This document shows, piece after piece, positions 33,738-44,130 of a DNA stretch of 64,000 bases. Under the pieces are notes generated by a model. The model ran no database searches. It was not told where the DNA came from and saw only the letters and a program-made list of their open reading frames with translations. The translations under genes and the position numbers were made by a program. The stretch is from Dryococelus australis (taxonomy: Eukaryota; Arthropoda; Insecta; Phasmatodea; Phasmatidae), in assembly GCA_029891345.1 (NCBI GenBank), contig CM057006.1, positions 46,257,556-46,321,555 of the forward strand. Reading direction: 5' to 3'. The stretch's first letter is position 1. Each line of letters opens with the position of its first letter.

Positions 33738-35132
33738 AGTAGCGTGCATCACCCCATTTCGCCTTGATAATGGCGGTGAAGCGGTGTGGCACGAGACTCC
33801 ACAAGGCACCGGAAGCGTTCGGGATCCATGCCGATCCATCAACGCCGCACAGCCTCCCGCAACGCATGGAGTTCGGTCGGAACAGGATCCACAGCACGCA
33901 TTCATCTTCAGAGAAATGTGTTCGATAGGAATGAGGTCGAATGACCTTGGGGAGCAGGCAAGCAACCTCAAGTCCATGGAATGTTCATCCAAACACTGTC
34001 ACAATCGGGAGCGCGGTGGTCCGGTTCGGGATCCATGCCGATCCATCAACGCCGCACAGCCTCCCGCAACGCATGGAGTTCGGTCGGAACAGGATCCACA
34101 GCACGCATTCATCTTCAGAGAAATGTGTTCGATAGGAATGAGGTCGAATGACCTTGGGGAGCAGGCAAGCAACCTCAAGTCCATGGAATGTTCATCCAAA
34201 CACTGTCACAATCGGGAGCGCGGTGGTCCGGTGCATTGTCTTGCTGTACATTCAAGTTTCCTGCAGGTTGCTTTAGGTGCATACATGGGCGTACGTGATC
34301 TGCCAGTGTGCCCCCCCTCCCCTTGTATGGTTCGCCGGTCAGGGACGATGACACACGTGTACCAGGGGACCCCTTTCACACCACGTAAAACAGTCACCAT
34401 ACGGGGTTACCACGATCACCGACCTCAACTGAATTGTACCCTGCCGACACGAGGTATCAATCACTTCATGCACCAGGCGACGCACTCGTTCCTACTATCG
34501 GCGTGTGCTAACGTGTACCTAGACTCATCCGTCCAGGCGACATTTTCCGTTCGTCGAGGGTCCAACGGTGAACAGAGGTGATGCGACGGCTTCTGTACCC
34601 CATATCCATGCGACGGTTCTGGATGCCATAACTGCCCACAAGTTGATGTGGTCCAACACTGAATTGGCGGGTGATCTGTAGCACTGTGGCCTGTGCACCC
34701 TTTGTTCCCAAACGAGCTGGCCGTCGGAGATCCCCGTAATCGATACGTTGTGCGCCACGGCAGTTGTACTACTAGGCCGAATCTATGAACTAACGGTACA
34801 GTGGAAATCCCAGCGCCGGCTCGAAATCTGAGATAGAGTGCCCCATACATCTGGTCCCAACGATCAAATGCGCTGAGATTTTGATTCTACCCCATTGCAT
34901 ACTCGACCGTAACTCAAGATTGTGTAAAGTCCGACGACATCCCAGTTGCGTGTGTCTGGGCACTACGCAATTTGACGGGACGATCACAGCGCCATCTCGC
35001 CAACACGGCAGGTGTTTAATTCAAATGCCCATGAGTGTACATCGCTGCGTATGTCCTACCGTCGTACGTTAGAAATGCTGAATCCCACGCCAGAGTGCGA
35101 GGCGCTTAATCCTGCAGAATGGTGATGCAAAA
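33738..35132 (-). pseudogene. Decayed Tc1-like transposon with transposase remnant
   Basis: The minus strand shows pieces of a Tc1-type DDE transposase. In order they are WTDESRYTLAHADSR (first catalytic Asp region) near 34530, QQDNAPDHRAP (second Asp) near 34220, and SPRSFDLIPIEHIS (the SPDLNPIEH region before the final acidic residue) near 33930 and again near 34150. Stops and frameshifts break the frame throughout. The inverted ends TGCATCACC (33745) and its complement (35121) may be terminal-repeat remnants. The left end abuts MITE-B. The element is inactive. Confidence 0.7.
33817..34230. repeat. 207-bp tandem duplication inside the Tc1-like element
   Basis: Bases 33817-34023 are repeated at 34024-34230 with no difference that I can see. 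The unit covers the part encoding the region between the QDNAPDH and SPDLxPIEH motifs. The copies are identical while the rest of the transposase is ruined, so the duplication is recent or homogenised, or is an assembly artefact. The 265-residue plus frame over it is an antisense shadow. Confidence 0.95.
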
Positions 35133-35140
35133 ATAAACAA

Positions 35141-35640
35141 GTGACCTTTTTTTTTGTAGCCGGAGCTTTTGAACTATTTTTCTCTACCCGAAGTACGACA
35201 CGAAACCGTGACGGTGTCCGGGCGCGGAGCGGCAACCCGCAAGGCAAAACAAACCGGACCGAGCCCACGAGTTGCGCTCAAGTGCAGTCGCCGGCACATG
35301 TTAACAGTTTTGTCAACATCGAAATGTTTTCTTTGCGCAAAAAAAAACCCGCGAACCCCGCGGGTCGGTTCGAAAACAAGCGTCCAACCCTGGCGGAAAG
35401 CTCGCGAGGTATCGTCGAGTGTGTGTGTCTGTGGAGAGGCCACGTGACGCGATGCGGCAAAATTAATTTCGCGCCGATGAACAACACTTCAAAAGGGTTC
35501 GCGGCAATCGATCACGTGGTAGAAACTGTAATCAAGTTACGTGCGCACATCCAGCGGACGTCCAGAATAAAAAATTAACCGCAAGCGACCATGGGCAGCG
35601 GACGGCGCTCCACGACACGGATAAAGGCTCTGTCGCTAAG
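35141..35640. other. CpG-rich island, unassigned
   Basis: About 450 bp with many CpG, two CACGTG E-boxes (near 35441 and 35511), an ATCGAT and AAATTAATTTCGCG. A 145-residue plus frame (35141-35578) is open but shows no codon bias or family. It may be a regulatory island. Confidence 0.3.
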
Positions 35641-35815
35641 CAATTAAGGCGGATTCACAACCTCCAAGCTAGTATAGTCAAATGCTGAGGTATCGTATCA
35701 GGGGTGAAACTTTGTTAGCGTAGCTATATTGCAGCACGTGTGTTTATGCCACTTTGATCTTCCATAGGGGTTTTTTTTTAACTGCTGATAATACCCGCGA
35801 GCTCCTGTGATGTAG

Positions 35816-35972
35816 GAGCCGCCATGGTGCAGTGGTCAGACTACTTGCCTCCAACCAAGGCGAACCGCGTTCGATTCCCTGATTTTAGCACGTGGGAATT
35901 GTACCCGACGATGCCGCTAGTCTGCGGGGATCTCCCGTTTCCGCCGCCCTTGCATTCCGGCGCTACTCCATA
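35816..35972 (+). mobile_element. SINE-S with tRNA head, 3'-truncated
   Basis: Head GGAGCCGCCATGGTGCAGTG, A-box region GCAGTGGTCAGACTAC, B box GTTCGATTCCC, then body GGGAATTGTACCCGACGATG, GGGATCTCCCGTTTCCGCCG, CATTCCGGCGCTACTCCATA. The final CTCATCGGC to AAATCTC section is missing. Confidence 0.85.
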
Positions 35973-36017
35973 CCTCAGTCAGTGTACACGTTGAAATACA
36001 AGATTAAAAAAAAAAAA

Positions 36018-36065
36018 AAAAACATGTCGAAATTCAAACCACAGACTATTTAAAGGCAAGTAAAC
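36018..36065 (+). mobile_element. FB3 arm fragment
   Basis: ACATGTCGAAATTCAAACCA, CAGACTATTTAAAGGCAAGT match the outermost 45 bp of the FB3 arms at 18078 and 18832 (reversed). It follows a 17-A run. Confidence 0.55.
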
Positions 36066-36232
36066 AGGAAACGAATCAGGACGCTGAAGACTTGGGCAAT
36101 GTATAAGAACAAAGAGGAATGGCATGACAAGGTTCCAATCTTCGAGAACCAGACTATGCGGGGAGGAGGACCAAAAATGAGTCCACATGCCCTCCTCTCA
36201 GCAGGCAGTTCCAAAACTGATGACTGGAATCG

Positions 36233-36425
36233 AACATTAGCCACTAATAAATATACTTTATTGCAGCATCAGATGTGAACTTTTGAGAGTGGTGGAAAGT
36301 ATTCATTGTGTTTATTAGTCACGTGGCAATGTTTACATTAAAACGTGGTGGGAATATAGAAATTGGTTGAAACAAAAAATTTAGCAAAGCCTTAAAAAGT
36401 GTTCACTTTACCGTGAATAGCCCAT
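36233..36425 (-). mobile_element. MITE-D, one end missing
   Basis: TTAGCCACTAATAAATATAC, GAGAGTGGTGGAAAGTA, TTATTAGTCACGTGGCAATG and the end CCTTAAAAAGTGTTCACTTT, ACCGTGAATAGCC. The other terminus (about 40 bp) is absent. Confidence 0.85.
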
Positions 36426-37010
36426 AGCTGTAAGTAGCCCTTTCTTTGCGATATTTATTCTTCAGTAAAACAGTGTTTTGAAGTATAGCGACAGTGATGT
36501 ATCTTTTCTGAAAACATTGCTTTATTGAAACCCTGTATTCATAGCTTAAATTTCAAGTGTAATGGAACACGCGCAAAGCTTACGCTATTTTTCATCGCCG
36601 TTACACTCCTCCCTTGCAACTGGACGTGACTGAGGCGTTTATTATTGTTTAGTAAGGATTACCCTTAAGGGGGACCAGACCCCACCATCTTGAATTTATC
36701 CTTATTAAGTCACAACTTGCGTTTAAGATGGTTTAACGCAAGTTTTTCGCACGAGATACTATAAATAATAGCTTCTGAAGCTTTATTAAGTTGTTAAGTT
36801 TTCACTGCCTATACTAATTTTTAACAAGTAACAGCCTGAAAGACGTCATTGAATTTTACTGCGTGCGACTCCAGCAGATAAACTAACCACAGTAGCCGAG
36901 CAATACAAAATTCAGGAAATGTACAAACTAATGCCCAGTGACATGTTGTTTCCGTAAAATTCAATACAAAATCTAGACTGCAGGTTTTTGCGAATATTAT
37001 AAAAACCCAG
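36426..37010. other. Unassigned AT-rich sequence
   Basis: No gene recognised. Confidence 0.4.
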
Positions 37011-37235
37011 GGGCCGCAGTGGCTGAGCGGTTAGACTGATCGCCTCCCACCAAGGTCAACCGGGTTCAATTCCCCGGATCACTTCTGATTTTCGCAAGTG
37101 AGAACCGTGCCGTACGATTCCGTTGCTCAGCGAGTTTTCTCGGGGATCTCCCGTTTTCCCCGCACTTGCATTCCGGCGCTTAACCATCCCCACCTCGTTT
37201 CACCCTTATCGGCTATCAATACTTCGCTGTAAAAG
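37011..37235 (+). mobile_element. SINE-S, full-length reference copy
   Basis: tRNA-like head GGGGCCGCAGTGGCTGAGCG with the A box TGGCTGAGCGGTTAGA and B box GGGTTCAATTCCC, then the family body (TTTTCGCAAGTGAGAACCGT, TTTTCTCGGGGATCTCCCG, CACTTGCATTCCGGCGC, CTCGTTTCACCCTTATCGGC). The head resembles class II (Ser/Leu-like) tRNA more than others, though assignment is loose. Pol III type 2 promoter elements are intact enough for transcription. A polypyrimidine tract follows. Confidence 0.9.
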
Positions 37236-37376
37236 AGCTCTTTCTCTCTCTTTCTTGCAATCTCTGTCTATATTTCTTTCACACTCTTTCAAACTCTCTT
37301 TCTATTTATTTCACCCACTCTCTCTCTTTTTCTCTATTTTACTCTCATTCTCTCACACTCTTTTTCTCTCTCTAAA
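37236..37376. repeat. CT-rich tract after SINE-S
   Basis: About 140 bp of degenerate (CTTT)n and (CT)n pyrimidine sequence beginning directly where the SINE body ends. It is probably an expanded SINE tail. Confidence 0.8.
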
Positions 37377-37875
37377 ATCCAATATGGCTGGAAATGATCA
37401 CCCTTAAAAACTTTTTTTTTTAAGCTCTAGCTTGTTGGCGGTAAAGGTGGATTAACTGGCCACAGCGCTCATTTACATATCGCAGGCAGTCAGACACAAC
37501 AGTGGCGAGTAAGGCCCGCGCACTGGCCTCCTAACGAGCTCGCATTGTTAGAGCAGTCAACGCCCATTATGTTAATTGCCGGTATCGGCGGAGCTCGCAG
37601 AATGAATAAGCTGCCTCGCCATACCGACCACTTAGCCTACATCCCGCTTGCGGACAGCGCCTTGTAAATTGCCCGCGCTTCGTCGGCGCCTTTTGCAGCC
37701 GCAGCTCGCGTGCCAAATTGAGTTTCGCCGCGCTCACCGTGATGTATGCGCTCTGCCCTCGCTATGCACTCTCCACCGCCGCGGCGCCCTTCTCGGGCCG
37801 CAAGGTCGCGCCCGCCGACTGTGGTCATCTCGCCGAGAGAGTTCTCTTTGAAAACTGAGCCGGGAAAACGAATAA
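37377..37875. other. CpG-rich island, unassigned
   Basis: GC-rich from about 37490 to 37860, with frames open both ways (37648-37851 plus; 37637-37972 minus, which runs into the MITE-A). No recognised protein. Could be regulatory or an exon fragment. Confidence 0.3.
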
Positions 37876-38241
37876 AGGCTATTCGCGATAAAATGATCAC
37901 TTTTGAAATGAACTTAAGGAAATAGGCACTGCTCCTTTCTACATATATTTCAACTGGCGCACTGACTGACACCCAGAAAAGTTGTTAACGTCGAATAAAA
38001 AGTATTAGGTAGCTATTTGGGACAACTTAAATTATTTCGTTCCTTTTTTTTATGAATCGACCTCTAAAATTAATAAGCAGATTTGTCAAATTTTTATTTT
38101 TCTGATCATATCACAGTTTCACTTGACCGACGCATGAATAAAGTGATGAGGCCCATAACAATGTTAAACATACAAAAGGCGGAAGAACACACAACGTGCA
38201 TACAAGTAGATCTTAAACAGGGCATTTTACCGTGAACAGCA
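37876..38241 (+). mobile_element. MITE-A, internally shortened
   Basis: AGGCTATTCGCGATAAAATG to CTTAAACAGGGCATTTTACC and GTGAACAGC. It lacks about 25 bp around GGAAAGTAGTTCC and the TTCAAAAGTGCTC piece near its 3' end. Confidence 0.9.
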
Positions 38242-38868
38242 TATACAAACTTTTATACACAGTAACGAAACCTGCATGCATTGAAATTCCTCGGAGACCT
38301 CGCCTCAGAAAATTTTCTTTAACGTAATGCAATAACCAAACAACTACATTCTGGCCCTTCAAAACCACTACTTCGAACTTTCCACAAAAAAAAGTACGAG
38401 ACGCTAAACTTATTTTCTGTGAATCTACAAGACTGTAATTCTGCACTTTTTTTTTTTCACATGGGGATGTGCTCGTGCAATTTACGGATAACTATTTTAT
38501 TGAACAAATTGAAGGGGGGAAAAAAAAATTGCCGGTTTATGGCAGCCACGTCGACGCGAATGATATGAACAAAATGTCCACTCGCACCGAGACCAATATG
38601 TAGAAATGGAAGAGGCAGGGGTGGTGAGCGCGGGTGAAAAAAGGGGGGGGGGGGAGCGCTTGTCAGCCATCACTGATGCTAATCCGCAATAATTAATGGG
38701 GCGCATGAGTAATGTGCGTAGCTGTGTGCGGATTATACGAGCCGCGCCAATCAGCGATGAAAACCGGATTACTCTCTCGCGTGTCGAACAACAAAAACAC
38801 GTGCTCCGAGAGAAAGAGAGAACCCTCAGACGGAATACAAAGAAGAGACGCATGCAAGCTGCTCTATG
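38242..38868. other. Unassigned, with a CpG-containing stretch
   Basis: Includes a 12-G run at 38643-38654. Then comes a simple-repeat-free block at 38680-38800 with AATAATTAATGG, CGCATGAGTAATGTGCG and GCCAATCAGCG, motifs common in regulatory DNA. No gene recognised. Confidence 0.3.
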
Positions 38869-39105
38869 TATAGCCTATTCACACTTTTGAAACAAACCTT
38901 TGAAAATCACCCCGTGTATGACGTATTTAGTTATTTCCTAATATGGCATATATCACAAGCGTTTTATACCTCTGTTAATATGAAAGCATATTATTATACG
39001 TTAATTTAAGGTGTTACCTATATTTTATATATAAATTATAATATTTAATCTGTAATAAATATGTATACAAATAGTGAGAAAACTCGTGTGTTGGTAGCGA
39101 CTTAG
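38869..39105 (+). mobile_element. MITE-C, 5' half
   Basis: TATAGCCTATTCACACTTTT, GAAACAAACCTTTGAAAATC, CACAAGCGTTTTATACCTC, GTGTTGGTAGCGACTTAG. It lacks about 15 bp inside the terminus and all of the second half. Confidence 0.85.
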
Positions 39106-39282
39106 AGCGTCGGAGAACATTTCCAGGCAGTACATCCCGCGACTCCGATGTGCTGCAGCGCGCTGATTCTGGTGCCGAACGGAAGATGTCGTCTAGATCC
39201 TGCCGATTTAAGCCACGAAAGTCAATTATCACTTCGTTATTTTCATTTCGGTCCCATATCTGAAGAGAATATTACCAGCTAT

Positions 39283-39661
39283 AGACTATTCACGGTAAAA
39301 TGAGCACATTTGAAAGCACTGCTTAAGAACATCTTATATGCACGCTGTGTATTCTTCGGTCTTATGTAAAATTAACATTTGCATGGGCCTCATCACCTTA
39401 TATCTTCGTAGGTCAGGTCAAACTTCGAAATTACTAGAATATTAAATGTGATACAATTCCAATCGTTTTTTTCACTTTAGTACATAAAAAAAAGCGAAAT
39501 AAATCATTTGAGTTACCATTTTTTATTCAACGTTAAGAAATGAACTACTTTAAATCCATCATTACCATGTCACTCAATGCGCCCGTTAAAATATATGCAG
39601 GCAGGGGCAACTACTTTTCTATGGTTGGTTTTAAAAGTGCTCACTTTATCGTGAACAGCCT
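39283..39661 (-). mobile_element. MITE-A, minus orientation
   Basis: AGACTATTCACGGTAAAATG, CACTGCTTAAGAACATCTTA through TATGCAGGCAGGGGCAACTA to TAAAAGTGCTCACTTTATCG and TGAACAGCCT. Short deletions inside. Confidence 0.92.
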
Positions 39662-40475
39662 TTAACGTGGACGAATTCTGGGGGGGGGGGGGGGGGAATA
39701 AATAAAATAAACCATGACCACATGCTCGACACAGCCACAAATGAGAATGCCAAAAACCCAGTAGCTTGGGCTCATTAAGTCAGTTCGAGAGACAATAGAA
39801 TTCCTAAATTGAAGATTTGTATGGTTTCGTGAACATCCAATAATAATATTCATCATGTTTTTTAATAGTAAATATGAGCACTTAAATTTAAAATTTTGAT
39901 TCGCATAGAAGTCCCAAATTGTTATTTAAACACAAAGTTTGACTACAGTTGAAGTAATTGTCCAAGTCTCAAGAGTGGCGTAATGCAATTTCTTTTAAAT
40001 CCGATAGTTTAATTCGCCTGCGATAAGGGCTCCCCAACTAGTATATGTTTTGACTTGAAATAAATTCATTCGAAAATATTACATTTTAACCACGCTGTTT
40101 GGCAAGTCTACTGGGAAACTCTTTCGAAGTTGGCCCTACGAGAATAGTTAACGCCACGCAGCTGAAGGCTGACATACATTACATACATACATACGCAAAC
40201 TTCCCATGCTATACTGAATTCTTGGTTTTCCTATCTCGTTTATATTTTTAAGAATGAAATTCTGAAAGTACACTACAGCAGTGTTTTAAACTACAGCGAC
40301 AACGCTGTATCCTATCTGTACACATTGCTGTATTGAAGTTCTATAGAAACATGCTTATAAATCCCCAGCGAACAGAACACACGCAAAGTTTTTTTTTTTT
40401 TTACCGTATTTTCCATCGCCGTCACAATACTTCCTCACGGGCGAACGCGAATTTGGGGCGCTCGATTATGTTTAA
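39662..40475. other. Unassigned AT-rich sequence
   Basis: Starts with a 17-G run (39680-39696) just outside the MITE-A. No gene recognised. Confidence 0.4.
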
Positions 40476-40855
40476 AGGCTGTTCACGATAAAGTGAGCAC
40501 TTTTGAAATAAACACTAGAAAAATGTCACTGGTCCTGCCTGCATACATTTTAACGGGCGCACTGGTTGACATGCGTCCAGTAAATGGAAATCAGTTCCAA
40601 TTCCTAACTTCGAATTAAATGTGTTAGGTTTCCATTTGTGACAACAATTTTTTTAATGCATCTGAGTGTAAAATGGCCAGAGTTGTAACGAGTGTACTTT
40701 TTTTAATGATTGCACGGGTTCGCCTGATTGACGTATGAGTAAACTGACGAGGCCCAAGGCAAATGTTAATTTTCCATAAGGCGGAAGGATAAAAAATGTG
40801 CATACGAGTAGATATTGAGCAGGGCTTTCAAGAGTGCCTATACTAAGGGTTAGCC
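40476..40855 (+). mobile_element. MITE-A, complete but diverged
   Basis: AGGCTGTTCACGATAAAGTG, AAAAATGTCACTGGTCCTGC, GACGTATGAGTAAACTGACG and GAGCAGGGCTTTCAAGAGTG, ending at an eroded terminus AAGGGTTAGCCT. Confidence 0.88.
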
Positions 40856-41187
40856 TTGAGCTATTCGCAGGAGACGAAAATCTGTCCATCTGGTATCTCC
40901 GGCGCGTGGTTCGACAACCACCCAGAGAGTGGACCAGCGAAATGTTCAGAGTGCGCCCGCCTGCCCGTTGGCTGTTTTTTCTAAACTACCTTATTCTAAG
41001 TGTTAAGTGTACGTCCGAAGGTAGGGACGGGTTCTAATCGCATCTCAGGGCTGAGCTCCTTACGCCTAAAGGAGAGGGAATTGAATACAAAGAAGGCAGG
41101 CATTGCGGCCGAGAGGGAATGGGTAGGCATGGCCATCACTTTGGGGCTACATTAAGAAGGGGTGTGGTACAACCCGCGCAGACACGG
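40856..41187. other. Unassigned sequence
   Basis: Mixed composition. GGGACGGGTTCTAATCGC near 41024 loosely resembles a B box. Nothing firm. Confidence 0.35.
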
Positions 41188-41199
41188 TAAAACCCATAC

Positions 41200-41308
41200 C
41201 GGCAGAAAAGGAGTTAAACTCGTGGGGGCACTCGTGCCAGTTGGCGATACACGGGTCGTGGAAGGCCTTGCGACGCGAGAGGCAGTACGACTGCCCTCGA
41301 GCACGCAG
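41200..41308 (-). CDS. Candidate internal exon fragment, unknown gene
   Basis: On the minus strand a frame of about 36 codons uses G or C at most third positions and encodes an aromatic, Cys/His-rich peptide containing AFHDPCIANWHECPHEF, unlike chance translation of this AT-rich DNA. It is closed downstream by a possible donor CCG/GTATGG at 41200/41199. AGs that could serve as acceptor lie at 41291 and about 41297, with a poor pyrimidine tract. An in-frame stop lies at 41309-41311. I do not recognise the family. Confidence 0.3.
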
Positions 41309-41487
41309 CTATCGCGACTTGCGGCAGGAGAGTGAAACATGGACCCTCGTCACGCAAGCACGCTTGTCCTGCCGATAACAGAGATACCGCACCAGTTTAA
41401 AGCCGTTCAACAATCTAATATTACCTTCTACATTTTCAACATACTCTTACAATTTGTCATAGACCTTGGAATTAGCTAGGTTCCTTA

Positions 41488-42416
41488 AGGGGACTATGTA
41501 GCTGCGCGCCCAAGGTCAATATGCGAGAGAGCGATACGGGCGACAGACACGCACGCCTAGCGCCTCATCGCTCCTACGCACAAGGCGTGCAGTGTTTCCG
41601 TCGTGACGCTGTACTGTGCAAATTAGATCTGTAACATACGGGTTTTATTACACGCGATGAAAGACCACAGATTAAACTAGGTCCGTATATTTGTACTTTT
41701 TTTCTTGCCGCTAAGGAAATTGCACAGGCAAGTTTAAAAATGAGATATTTGACCATTTTCACGAATTTTCTTTCTCCAAGAATACTCTTAATATGATAAA
41801 ACTAAAAAAATTGGGCTATAGATAATTGTTGTGTATCTTTTCTGACAAAAAGTCATATTTCCAAAACTTATATTTACCGAGATACGTGTTTACGCGCAAA
41901 CAACGATTTCACAGAAAACGTTTCAGTACATAGGACCCTTAAGAGTCCTATGTACTGAAACGTTGTGACATAGGACCCTTAAGAGTCCTATGTACTGAAA
42001 CGTTTTGTGACATCGTTGTTTGCACGTATGTTGGTAAATAAAAGTTTTGGAAATATGATTTTTTATCAGAAAATATAAAACTATCTATGTCCCCCCCCCT
42101 TTTTTTTTTGTCATATTGAGTGTATTCTTGGGGAAAAAATCGTGAAAATGGTCAAACATCGCATATTTAAAAATTGCCTATGTAGTTTCCTTAAGAGGCA
42201 AGAGAAAAGAACGGGACAGACGTAGTTAAATCTGTGGGCTTTCATCGCGTGTAATAAAACCCCTATGTTACAGATCTAATTTGCACAGTACAGCGTTACG
42301 ACGGAAACACTGCACGCCCTGCGCGTAGGAGCGATGAGGCGCTAGGCGTGCGTGTAACTGTCGCCCGTATCGCGCCCTTGCTTCTTGACCTTGGACGCGC
42401 AGCTACATAGTCCCCT
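41488..42416. mobile_element. FB1 fold-back element, complete 929-bp palindrome
   Basis: The left end AGGGGACTATGTAGCTGCGC is mirrored at the right by its complement, and the arms (about 450 bp each) stay alignable to the centre at 41920-42005. There GTTTCAGTACATAGGACCCT-TAAGAGTCCTATGTACTGAAAC forms an almost perfect inner palindrome, tandemly repeated with a 40-bp period. TTAA sits at the left boundary and at both inner palindromes; the right flank is GATG, so a TTAA duplication is not proven. No coding capacity. Confidence 0.85.
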
Positions 42417-42609
42417 GATGGGATGAACGTCTTAATTTAATGAAAGAGTTAATTATACTTTCCAAATTTACTTACAATGAACATACTCTCGACTCAATAT
42501 TTCACAATAATTTGCCATCGCTTGCTATTTACAATTAATACACACAATACAATTTACAATCTCATCGAAGAAATCAACATAATTAATAACAGAAATCAAC
42601 CCCAATAAA
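42417..42609. other. AT-rich sequence, possibly part of the LTR-like element
   Basis: No separate feature. It may belong to the 3' part of the neighbouring minus-strand LTR-like block, whose end I could not place. Confidence 0.3.
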
Positions 42610-43209
42610 CTGTGTATCAAAACCTATTGAATTATGTTATATTTATGTGTGTGTACATATTTGACAGTTCCAATATTCTCAATCAAGTCCGTATCACATG
42701 TTCATACAGTCTCGCCTTAGTTCAGTCGATATTTCACCGGTTCGAAACATTCTAGAGATCTCCAAGCGCCCTCATGCACGGGAGCCTTCAACTAGTCTTC
42801 CACACTGCTAGAACACTCGTCTAATATCCTTCGCTGCACAAAACTTCGCCCGATTACCACACTTCAGTCAGATGGCTTCCACAAAGAATTCTCGACCCTT
42901 GTATTTATAGTGTCGTCGGCCACGATCGAGGAATTTCTCCAAATACCGCGCTGTGCCGAGGGACACAGTTATCACAATATTCTTGCGCATCATCCCAAGT
43001 CGACGGCTCCTCCTACAGGGGGGAGGAGGGGCTGTGACGCCAACCTGGTGAGCTGTCGATCGTTCCCGGCGGCCCGGCGACGGGGCAGCGAGCGAGTCTA
43101 CCTGGAAGGAGGGGAGGATCGAGGTGACTCGACCCCTACAAGGCTGGATCCGCGCATAACAATGTTACACAGTACCCTTCGTGGCAAGCGCGGCGGTCAG
43201 CGCGTAACA
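42610..43209 (-). mobile_element. LTR-like block, minus strand
   Basis: On the minus strand the block starts TGTTACGCGCTGACC at 43209, has a GC-rich first 300 bp, then ACTATAAATACAAGGG (TATA box at 42902-42909) and an AT-rich remainder. This repeats the layout of the solo LTR at 8024-8695, including the TGTTACG start. No flanking duplication was found and the 3' boundary is uncertain (one choice ends TGATACACA at 42610). A GC-rich host promoter is the alternative. Confidence 0.35.
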
Positions 43210-43780
43210 ATACCTTTGTGGTCGGTATATTAAATAACAGTCTCCAAGTATGGCAATGGAGGAAAATGAATTTTCAAAAACTAAATGATCTACAGGACTA
43301 TCTTTTCACGCGTTAATATCAAAATTGAACAAAATAAATGCATTTAGCTACAGATCAATATAATAAATGTTCATGCCATCAGGATTTCATGAAGAATATT
43401 TCCTGGAAATTCGTTACGAGGTTCACCCGTATTTAAATTTTAACTTTTCCGATAAAATTTGAAATCTAAATTGCGAGAAACTGAAACATTAGAGAACTAT
43501 AGTCAGATTTAAAATAGATTGCAGCACGTCGCTCATATAACTTCAACTAACACTGGTTTCAATCAAACTTTGTGTTAGAATAACTTTTTTTTCTTTTTTA
43601 ATTTATGTAAACCAAGAAGAAGACAAATGCTACTATTTACGCTTAAAAAACCCTGACGAATGTTTTAGTACGATTAGGTATTTTTTACGAGTTGTGACGT
43701 CATGCTACGAAACTGTAAAATTTTTTCAAAATCTACAAAAAAAAATGGCTCTTGTAATGTTGCAACACCGGTTGGCCACT
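43210..43780. other. Unassigned AT-rich sequence
   Basis: No gene recognised. Confidence 0.4.
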
Positions 43781-44130
43781 AACTATTCCATTCTTGTAAC
43801 TTACAAACTTTTCTGAGGCCTTGCTAAATTTATACTTTCAGCTATTCATTCTTCCGCCTCATGCAAACCGAGTTGAATTAAGTCAAGGAAATTACATCAA
43901 AGGACAACGCACGGGATTCATGCGCACTCAGTTGTAGCAATATTTTGCATTAGAACTATTTCTTAACTACAGGTAAAACTTCAACTGAACGAAAATAAGA
44001 CACTTTCATGTCCACAAAGGTTAAAAGCGCTTGTGATACACGACATATTTGAGATAACTGAACACGTCATACACGGGGTGATTTTTCAAATGTTTCATTC
44101 AAAACATTTATGAAACAGTGAATTGACTGT
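43781..44130 (-). mobile_element. MITE-C, minus orientation
   Basis: ACTATTCCATTCTTGTAACT, ACAAACTTTTCTGAGGCC, ATTCTTCCGCCTCATGCAAA, CTTGTGATACACGACATATT, TACACGGGGTGATTTTTCAA, ending AAACAGTGAATTGACTGTAC. The middle (TTTTTATTCGTATTAATTAT) is deleted. Confidence 0.85.

Noticed and set aside
33784-34581. 265-residue open frame on the plus strand, the longest in the window
   Set aside because: It is antisense to the Tc1-like transposase remnant, and its length comes from the duplicated 207-bp unit, which keeps the frame.
35141-35578. 145-residue plus frame
   Set aside because: No codon bias or known motif; other frames on both strands are also open because the region is GC-rich.
41801-42116. 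rho-independent terminator at the centre of the FB1 palindrome
   Set aside because: The hairpin is part of a very long eukaryotic inverted repeat, and there is no bacterial gene context.
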